Positions 1 through 5,602 of a DNA stretch of 10,666 nt are shown piece after piece (position 1 is the stretch's first letter; each line of letters begins with the position of its first letter). The stretch is from an uncultured Myxococcales bacterium. GTDB lineage: Bacteria; Myxococcota_A; UBA9042. The notes beneath the pieces were generated by a model that ran no database searches, was not told the DNA's origin, and saw only the letters and a list, made by a program, of their open reading frames with translations. The stretch spans positions 1-10,666 of the forward strand of contig CALGHC010000630.1 of the NCBI GenBank assembly GCA_937915965.1, in the 5' to 3' direction. The position numbers and the translations under genes were made by a program.

Positions 1-857
1 CCGGCGACACCCTCAGCGGCATCGCCGCGCGGATGCTGGGCAGCGCCGCCCGCTGGCGTGACCTGTGGCAGTGGAACCGCGCGACGGTCGCCAACCCGAA
101 CGCGGTCTCGGTCGGTCAGGTGCTGATGTTGCGCGAAGGCCTCGCCCCGCCAGCCGCGACACCGACGACGCCCACGCCGGCGAACGACGGGCCGCGAACG
201 ACGCCTGCGACGCCGCAGCATGGCCCCGCTGGGGACGAGGGCATGGCCCCCGGCGGCAAACTGGCGGTCGGAACGACGTCACTCGAGCGAGCTCTGGCCG
301 AGCTGTACAACACCAAGGGCAAGCTGATCAGCGCTGAGGCAGCCCGGCTGGGCATGGAGCCTGAGGTGGGCGGCGCGGTGATGTACGTCGAGAGCGGCGG
401 CAGCGGCTTTCGCAACGGGGCGATGGTGATTCGCTTCGAGGCGCACATCTTCCAGCAGTTCACAGGCAAGTGGGTGTCCGTGCAACATACGGGCAATCAG
501 GCCGACGAGTATGCGGCGTTCGAGCGTGCCAAAGCGCTCGATCCGGAGGCCGCCCACGACTCGATCAGCATGGGCGCCGCGCAGATTATGGGTTTCAACG
601 CCGAGCGTATTGGCTACGGCAACGCGATGGAGATGTACGCGAACTTCGTTGCCGGCGAGAAGTCCCAACTTGTCGGCATGTTCGAGTTCATCCGCACCTC
701 GACCGCGCTGACCCGAGCCGCCCGAACCAAGGACTGGCCGACATTCGCCCGGCTTTACAACGGCGCGGGCTACGCGGCCAACGCCTATGACAAGAAGCTG
801 GCCAGCGCCTATGGGGCGTTCAAGAACGTGATGGCGTCGGTGCGGAGCCAGGGCTAG
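1..857 (+). CDS. LysM plus N-acetylmuramidase (DUF3380-type) cell-wall hydrolase, 5' partial
   Basis: The frame is open from base 3 and runs off the left edge, so the N-terminus is missing; the ATG at 33 lies inside a domain and is not the start. Numbering from base 3, residues 1-44 form a LysM module (GDTLSGIA at the start, then WQWN, ending VGQVLML), which in this family binds peptidoglycan or chitin. A Pro/Thr/Ala linker follows at about 48-85. The remaining 190 residues match the DUF3380 N-acetylmuramidase domain: YVESGGSGF, with E130 the probable catalytic acid, then IRFEAHIF, SISMGAAQIMG and ARLYNGAGYA. Members cleave glycan strands of peptidoglycan. No signal peptide can be judged because the start is absent. 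Such proteins can be autolysins, lytic effectors or phage-type endolysins, and the sequence does not decide which. Gene 2 follows in the same direction after 140 bases. The fold call is firm; the biological role is inferred. Confidence 0.88.
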   Translation, partial: GDTLSGIAARMLGSAARWRDLWQWNRATVANPNAVSVGQVLMLREGLAPPAATPTTPTPANDGPRTTPATPQHGPAGDEGMAPGGKLAVGTTSLERALAELYNTKGKLISAEAARLGMEPEVGGAVMYVESGGSGFRNGAMVIRFEAHIFQQFTGKWVSVQHTGNQADEYAAFERAKALDPEAAHDSISMGAAQIMGFNAERIGYGNAMEMYANFVAGEKSQLVGMFEFIRTSTALTRAARTKDWPTFARLYNGAGYAANAYDKKLASAYGAFKNVMASVRSQG

Positions 858-869
858 GCGCGGGCGGCC

Positions 870-898
870 CCAACGACATGGCTGGCACCTCGTCGCCT
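870..898 (+). repeat. Intergenic REP-like palindromic element, copy 1
   Basis: The core at 876-890 differs from AGGTGGCTGGCACCT at two left-arm positions. The right arm continues as CACCTCGTCGCCT (886-898). The element sits 13 bases after the muramidase stop and is preceded by CCAACG, as in copies 2-4. It contains the ATG at 878, which opens an over-extended frame for the next gene. Confidence 0.7.
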
Positions 899-985
899 GC
901 CAGATGCGACCTTGTCGCGATCCGCGAAGCGGTGCATCGTGCCGCGCGGTCCCGGCAAGCGATACGACGAGCCCGGCGATCCTCC

Positions 986-991
986 AAGGAG
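986..991 (+). promoter_or_regulatory. Ribosome binding site deciding the start of the YiiX-like hydrolase
   Basis: AAGGAG lies six bases before ATG 998. It favours this start over the in-frame ATG at 878, which lies inside a repeat and has no comparable site. The start at 998 also leads directly into a signal peptide. Confidence 0.8.
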
Positions 992-997
992 CGGCAG

Positions 998-2710
998 ATG
1001 AACCTCAATGCGGACGCACAGCGAGCCCTCGGGCCACGCCGGTCGCGCGGCGTCGGTGGCGCTGGCCGCCGCGCCGGCCTCCATCGATTGGCGGCGGCGG
1101 CTGTCGCTTCGGCGCTCTCCGTGGCGCTCTTCGTTGGGCTTACAGCAGCGGCGGCGCCGGCTCACGCCGCCGTGCCACTGCCGGCCGCCGTCTCAGCCAC
1201 CGGCGACGACCCGTTCGCGCTGACCGACGCCGCCCTGGTCGCGGCGGCCCGCGCCGACCTGCGCCTCACCCGCCGCCTCGCCGACGGCCTCGCCCGGGTC
1301 CTGGGCGACCTGCGTGGCCACCGTGGGCTGTTCGACCGTCCCGACGGCGAGACCCTGACGCCGGCCGAGAAGCGGCTGGTCAAGTCCGCGTGGGGGGCGA
1401 TCTTCGACTACATCGTCGCGATCGAGACCGTACGGCAGCGGTGGTGGGCCTTCCTCGGCGAGCCGGCGACGGGGCCGCGCCACGCCTGGGGGTTCGTCGT
1501 GACCCACCACGCGCTCACCGCCGAGCTGGCCTTTGGCGGCCAGTTCGCCGCTTTGACGACCGCCAAGCCGGCTCTCGAGCTGCTGCTAGACGAGCCAGAC
1601 GCGGCCTTCGGCGTCCCCGCTGGCGCCTTCGCACAGTTCAAGCTCAAGGTGGTGCACGTCGCGACCTCGACCCAGCTGCTCACCGGCGACGCCTATCTGA
1701 CCGTCGCGAAGACGCTCCTGAAGCGCCATGGCGTCGGCCGCGATGCCCAATCACGCGCGGCGATGGCGGCGATGCCGTTGTGGTCGAAGTCGGCCCGGGA
1801 CAGCCTCTTCCGCAACGCCGGTAGCCTCTTCTTCAAGAACGGACTCGACATCTTGCGGGACTGGACGATGCGCGGCGTGATGCCAGTGCAGAAGGGCATC
1901 GCCGAGTGGATGGGCGACACCCGCGTGCGACGGGTCGGCAAACACCACGTCCAGGCGAGCCAGTTGCCCGCGCTGCTGGCGCAGATGCAGCCCGGCGACA
2001 TCGTCCTCGCGCGCCAGAACTGGTACCTCTCCAACCTGGGCCTGCCCGGCTTCTGGCCACACGCCGAGCTGTACCTCGGCACGCCGCGAGAGCTCGCCGC
2101 CGCCTTGGACAAGGACCCAGAGGTCCGCGCCTGGGTGCAGTCGCTGGCCCCTCATCAACCGACCCTGACGGCCCACCTGGCGGCGGTTCACCCGCGGGCG
2201 TGGAAGGCGTACGTCAGCGGCAAGGACTTCACCGGTCACGGCCCGATTCGCGTGATCGAGTCGATCAGCGAGGGCGTCTCGTTCACCGCCTCCGAACACG
2301 CCTTCCTGGTCGACTATCTCGCGGTGCTGCGTCCCCGGGTGTCAGCGGTCATCAAGGCGCGGGCTATCGTGCGGGCGTTCGGCTTGCAGGGCCGACCGTA
2401 TGACTTCGACTTCGACTTCCGCTCAGACGCGAGCCTGGTGTGCACCGAGCTGGTCTGGAAGTCCTACGCACCCGAGACTGAAGGCGGCCCAGGCCTGCAC
2501 ATCCCGCTGGTCCTGGTGGCCGGCCGGGCCACGCTGCCGGCGAACGAGATCGTCCGCGTGTTCGATGCCGAGGCCGACAAGAGCGACCGCCAGCTGGACT
2601 TCGTCGGCTTCCTTGACGGCAACGAGGCGAGCGGCAAGGCGGTGAGCGCGGACGCAGCGGCGCTGCGCGCGTCGTGGCAGCGGGTCAAGTGGGACATCGC
2701 GCAGGATTAG
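998..2710 (+). CDS. Exported YiiX/YebB-like permuted-papain cysteine hydrolase (C92-like)
   Basis: This is a 570-residue protein. A long basic n-region (1-30) and hydrophobic stretch (31-53) end in AHA-A, giving likely signal peptidase I cleavage after A57. Residues about 65-330 are a mainly helical region I cannot name; I recall similar N-termini on deltaproteobacterial YiiX-type proteins, including the MPVQKGIAEWMGDTRV segment from 295. The catalytic part begins at PGDIVLARQNWYLSN (332 on). H355 in FWPHAELYLG and C482 in LVCTELVWKSY are the expected dyad, with His before Cys as in the circularly permuted NlpC/P60-papain fold. YPYDFDFDF-like sequence before the Cys (GRPYDFDF) also fits. Family members are thought to be amidases or thiol hydrolases acting on cell-envelope or lipid substrates; the substrate here is unknown. 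The gene follows the muramidase gene and converges on the lipoprotein gene at 2795-3595. Fold and export are well supported; substrate is not. Confidence 0.87.
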   Translation: MNLNADAQRALGPRRSRGVGGAGRRAGLHRLAAAAVASALSVALFVGLTAAAAPAHAAVPLPAAVSATGDDPFALTDAALVAAARADLRLTRRLADGLARVLGDLRGHRGLFDRPDGETLTPAEKRLVKSAWGAIFDYIVAIETVRQRWWAFLGEPATGPRHAWGFVVTHHALTAELAFGGQFAALTTAKPALELLLDEPDAAFGVPAGAFAQFKLKVVHVATSTQLLTGDAYLTVAKTLLKRHGVGRDAQSRAAMAAMPLWSKSARDSLFRNAGSLFFKNGLDILRDWTMRGVMPVQKGIAEWMGDTRVRRVGKHHVQASQLPALLAQMQPGDIVLARQNWYLSNLGLPGFWPHAELYLGTPRELAAALDKDPEVRAWVQSLAPHQPTLTAHLAAVHPRAWKAYVSGKDFTGHGPIRVIESISEGVSFTASEHAFLVDYLAVLRPRVSAVIKARAIVRAFGLQGRPYDFDFDFRSDASLVCTELVWKSYAPETEGGPGLHIPLVLVAGRATLPANEIVRVFDAEADKSDRQLDFVGFLDGNEASGKAVSADAAALRASWQRVKWDIAQD

Positions 2711-2731
2711 GGCGGAGGTGAGCCGGCGGAC

Positions 2732-2760
2732 CCAACGAGGTGGCTGGCACCTGGTCGGCG
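2732..2760 (+). repeat. Intergenic REP-like palindromic element, copy 2
   Basis: An exact AGGTGGCTGGCACCT core (2738-2752) has 5-base arms AGGTG and CACCT around a GCTGG loop. CCAACG precedes it. It lies 21 bases past the hydrolase stop, in the gap between two convergent genes, just before a strong GC hairpin. Confidence 0.8.
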
Positions 2761-2778
2761 CGCCTCGTCGGCGCGCCG
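2756..2778. terminator. GC-only hairpin between convergent genes, possible bidirectional terminator
   Basis: CGGCGCGCC (2756-2764) and GGCGCGCCG (2770-2778) are perfect inverted arms of 9 bp around the loop TCGTC. It sits between the stop at 2710 and the opposing stop at 2795, where a shared terminator is expected. No T-tract follows on either strand, so intrinsic termination is uncertain; it may instead be a structural part of the neighbouring repeat. Confidence 0.45.
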
Positions 2779-2794
2779 CGACACCCCGACGCCA

Positions 2795-3595
2795 TTACGG
2801 TCCCTGGTCCTCGATGTAGAGGCGCACGACGTGCACGTCCTCGCCCCACAGGTCGGTGTCGGGCACGCGCACGGCGGCATGGACGGTCATCCAATTGTCG
2901 CAGAGCGCGTTGACGTCGGCGGGCGAGAAGGCGAGCAGAATGCACGCACCGGGCAGCCCGGGGCTGCTGCCGTACTGGTAGACACCCGGCTCGCCCGGTA
3001 CCGCGTCGAAGTACGCGACCGGGATCGTGGTGCCGACTACCGCGCACTCGATCAGTCCGGGCACGTAGAGCTGCATCCTGACCTTCGCGGCCGTCTCGCC
3101 CGGCAGGTGCACACGAAGCGCCGTCCAGAAGCCCGCGCCCTGGCGCATGCCCCAGTGGATCGGCGCCCATTGGCCATCGTGGAGCGACGCGAACACACCC
3201 GTCTCGGGGTCCAGCACGCCTGCCTCGACCTGCAGGGTCGCCGCAGGAGTGGCGGCATCGGGCCACCAGGGTGGCGCGGCCAGGTCGCAAGCGTCCGGCG
3301 ACGGCATCGTCCCTGAGGAGCTCACGTCCGCCCCCTCCGGGCAACCGACCGGGCGTGCGCCGGCGTCGTACGGCGGCACCTGGACGCTGTCCGCGGCCGC
3401 CGAGTCGACCAAGCCACCGTCCGCAGCCAGCGCGTCGCCCAGTGCAACGTCACCGCCCGGTCCGCCGGCGTCACCAGCGACCGGGAAAGCCTCCGCACAT
3501 GAGCCGGCGACGAGACCCAGGACGGCAAACACGACCGCCATCACCACCCCGATGCTTCGGAGCGGGGGAGCGAGATTCTCGGAGAATTGCTGCAC
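2795..3595 (-). CDS. Small secreted lipoprotein with an unrecognised C-terminal domain
   Basis: This is a 266-residue protein with a GTG start preceded by GAGGTG (3601-3606) at 5-base spacing. Residues 15-32 form a hydrophobic signal ending in LVAGSC, with C33 the likely lipidated cysteine and Ala at +2, so no Asp retention signal. An Ala/Asp/Gly-rich linker (34-75) leads to a compact region from about 118 to 266 containing ETGVFASLHDGQWAPIHWG and GFWTALRVHLPG, then alternating hydrophobic segments that look like a beta-sandwich. I recall deltaproteobacterial surface proteins with a similar G..F..L.DG....GPQGG.H pattern, but this is a weak resemblance. Cysteines at 85, 103, 184, 218 and 232 could form disulfides. 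It converges on the hydrolase gene and diverges from the PKD protein gene. Surface anchoring is likely; function is unknown. Confidence 0.78.
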   Translation of the reverse strand: MQQFSENLAPPLRSIGVVMAVVFAVLGLVAGSCAEAFPVAGDAGGPGGDVALGDALAADGGLVDSAAADSVQVPPYDAGARPVGCPEGADVSSSGTMPSPDACDLAAPPWWPDAATPAATLQVEAGVLDPETGVFASLHDGQWAPIHWGMRQGAGFWTALRVHLPGETAAKVRMQLYVPGLIECAVVGTTIPVAYFDAVPGEPGVYQYGSSPGLPGACILLAFSPADVNALCDNWMTVHAAVRVPDTDLWGEDVHVVRLYIEDQGP

Positions 3596-3689
3596 GGTTT
3601 CACCTCACTTGCGAACCGTGATGGTAGGCGGAAGTGTTCGCCGCGGGCAACTCACGTGTTTCCTGGCCTCGGAGTCAATCGCCGCCAAC

Positions 3690-3718
3690 CCAACGAGGTG
3701 GCTGGCACCTTGTGCGGC
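3690..3718 (+). repeat. Intergenic REP-like palindromic element, copy 3
   Basis: An exact AGGTGGCTGGCACCT core lies at 3696-3710 with CCAACG before it and TGTGCGG after it. It is in the 207-base region between divergent genes, 55 bases before copy 4. Confidence 0.8.
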
Positions 3719-3744
3719 ATCGCTCTGCGGTGGCAAGGTTGCGG

Positions 3745-3773
3745 CCAACGAGGTGGCTGGAACGTTGTGCGGA
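3745..3773 (+). repeat. Intergenic REP-like palindromic element, copy 4 (decayed arm)
   Basis: Over 28 bases this matches copy 3 except for two changes (CACCT to AACGT) that destroy the right palindrome arm. Both copies are followed by TTGTGCGG, which points to local duplication rather than two independent arrivals. It ends 16 bases before the ribosome binding site of the next gene. Confidence 0.7.
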
Positions 3774-3789
3774 GACGCGATGAGCTCCC

Positions 3790-3795
3790 AAGGAG
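3790..3795 (+). promoter_or_regulatory. Ribosome binding site deciding the start of the PKD-containing protein
   Basis: AAGGAG is seven bases before ATG 3803. The same frame is open back to ATG 3587, but those extra 72 codons cross both repeat copies and contain no signal-like sequence, so 3803 is preferred. Confidence 0.78.
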
Positions 3796-3802
3796 AACCA
3801 AC

Positions 3803-5452
3803 ATGGCCGCTGATGCCGCGCGACAGGACTGCCCGACGAACCGTTGCGCCCATCCTCACCGTAGTCCCCATCTGCGATGGCGGATCGCCCTGGTCGCTGC
3901 AAGTGCCGTTGCAGCCGCCTGCGCTCAGGGACCTGCACAAGGCGGCGGCGATGAAGCGCAGCCAAGCGATCCCGCGCTGACTTGCGTCGCGGAGGTCGAC
4001 CTCTACGGCTGGTGCGTCGAAGATTGCGATACGATCTGCAGTCTTGCCTTCAATGAATCGATCAAGTGCGTTGGCAGTGACGGGACCCACACGCTGACCC
4101 AGGGTTGGTGCGACACTTGCAAGTTCTGTATGCCCATCTGGCAGCAGCTCACCGCGTGTCAGCCGGCGTGTGTGGGACACGAGTGCGGAGACGATGGCTG
4201 CGGCGGGAGCTGCGGCTCCTGTGGGGCCGGCGACTACTGCAGCGGCGAGGGTGCCTGCAAGGCGATTCCCCCGCCCACCCCACCCTGCGTCGAGATCCTG
4301 CCGACAAATACTCTCGTCTTCGGTGCCGTGGCAATCGGTCACAGCGCACTGCGCCCAGTTGGCATCAAGGCCTGCGATGATCAGGAATTGACGCTGGAGG
4401 CCCACCTCGACGAGGACAGCTCGGAGGCGTTCTCAATCGAGCCCGGCGCGCCAACTGCCGCGGGGACCGAAGAGACGGCCATTCTGATGCTGCGGTACGA
4501 ACCGCAAGCGGTCGGCGCCCCTGCCGACACCGCGACGGTGGTTCTCACAATTGGTCGGAGTGATGCGCCTGAGGTCGAGCCAATTGAGCGTCTGGTGTTC
4601 CTCCAAGGCAAGGCCCTGGCCGCCCCGATCCCCGTCGCCATCCTCACAGCCAAAGAGAAGAGCAAGGGCTCGCCCGGCAGCCTTCTGCACCTCAAGGGCG
4701 ACGAGTCGTATGGTCGGTCAGGCGCAAAGCTGGTGAAGTTCCAGTGGTCCGTGACGCAGCCCTCTGGTTCCTGGTCGACGTTCATGCCGGATTCAGCGTT
4801 TCCCAATCCGACATTCGCGGCGAACGTCGTTGGCGCCTACCTGTTCCAACTCACAGTGGAGGATGACGGCGGCAATCAGGCGTCCTCAAATTGGACCTTC
4901 GAAGCGACGCCAAACGTTGCGCTCTACGTCGAGGTCGTCTGGGACGCCGCCGGCGAGCTGGATCACGACACGGGCGGCGTCGGCAACGGCCCGGACCTCG
5001 ACCTTCACTTCGCCCACCCCGACGCAGACGGAGGAGTTGATGTGGACGGCGATGGCACGAATGACCCGTGGTTCGACAAGAAGTACGACGCGTTCTGGTT
5101 CAATCCCAAGCCGGATTGGAACGGCGCGGGGAGCGGGCCCGAGCTGATGATGGACAGCTCGGGCGGATGGGGCCCTGAAGCGCTGCGTTTTCTCATGCCA
5201 GTCGTCGGCAAGTCCTACCCGATCGGCGTCCATGGCGTCGACGACCACGACCTGGCGTCCTTGACGGCGACCGTTCGCGTCTTCGCCACGGGAAAGAAGA
5301 TCTTCGAGACGTCGACGGAGCTCGCCACCAAGGACTTCTGGTGGGTCGGTTCCGTGTCGTGGCCGGATGGCAAGGTGGAGGCCAAGCTGAACGCGAGCGG
5401 CGGGCCCTGGCTCACACCGAAATACATGAACCCTGGGTTCCCGTACCCGTAG
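3803..5452 (+). CDS. Multidomain surface protein: Cys-rich, ASH-like, PKD-like and DUF2135-like regions
   Basis: This is a 549-residue protein. A basic N-terminus (R14-R27) and hydrophobic stretch (28-39) end in SAVAAAC, so C40 may be lipidated, though the lipobox is atypical and signal peptidase I cleavage is possible. Residues 61-152 hold about 16 cysteines, including HECGDDGCGGSCGSCGAGDYC, a block I know from deltaproteobacterial surface proteins. Residues 163-273 (ILPTNTLVFGAVAIG, later a Q-G-K-A end) resemble an ASH/choice-of-anchor beta-sandwich. Residues 277-370 fit a PKD-like fold (LLHLKGDESYG, FQWSVTQPSG, GAYLFQLTVEDDGGN). Residues 373-520 resemble DUF2135/YfaP-type domains (PDLDLHFAHPD, GGWGPEALRF). 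DVDGDGTND (413-421) looks like a calcium-binding Asp loop. No catalytic motif is visible, so adhesion or structural display is the likeliest role. It diverges from the small lipoprotein gene and lies 150 bases before the Cys-rich lipoprotein gene on the same strand. Confidence 0.83.
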   Translation: MAADAARQDCPTNRCAHPHRSPHLRWRIALVAASAVAAACAQGPAQGGGDEAQPSDPALTCVAEVDLYGWCVEDCDTICSLAFNESIKCVGSDGTHTLTQGWCDTCKFCMPIWQQLTACQPACVGHECGDDGCGGSCGSCGAGDYCSGEGACKAIPPPTPPCVEILPTNTLVFGAVAIGHSALRPVGIKACDDQELTLEAHLDEDSSEAFSIEPGAPTAAGTEETAILMLRYEPQAVGAPADTATVVLTIGRSDAPEVEPIERLVFLQGKALAAPIPVAILTAKEKSKGSPGSLLHLKGDESYGRSGAKLVKFQWSVTQPSGSWSTFMPDSAFPNPTFAANVVGAYLFQLTVEDDGGNQASSNWTFEATPNVALYVEVVWDAAGELDHDTGGVGNGPDLDLHFAHPDADGGVDVDGDGTNDPWFDKKYDAFWFNPKPDWNGAGSGPELMMDSSGGWGPEALRFLMPVVGKSYPIGVHGVDDHDLASLTATVRVFATGKKIFETSTELATKDFWWVGSVSWPDGKVEAKLNASGGPWLTPKYMNPGFPYP

Positions 5453-5593
5453 GTGGTGGGCGCATCGAGCGGGACCGGTGGAAGCGCCTTCACCGTCGCC
5501 ATCTTCCATTGCCGCGCAACCCGCTGAAACGTACCATCGCGCCTCCATGACACCACGCGCAGGCCGCGACCGACTGAACTGGACGCAGACGAC

Positions 5594-5599
5594 GAAGGG
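5594..5599 (+). promoter_or_regulatory. Ribosome binding site of the Cys-rich repeat lipoprotein
   Basis: GAAGGG lies three bases before ATG 5603. The spacing is short but no better site precedes the alternative ATG at 5666, which would leave a signal sequence with no basic n-region. Confidence 0.45.
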
Positions 5600-5602
5600 C
5601 GC

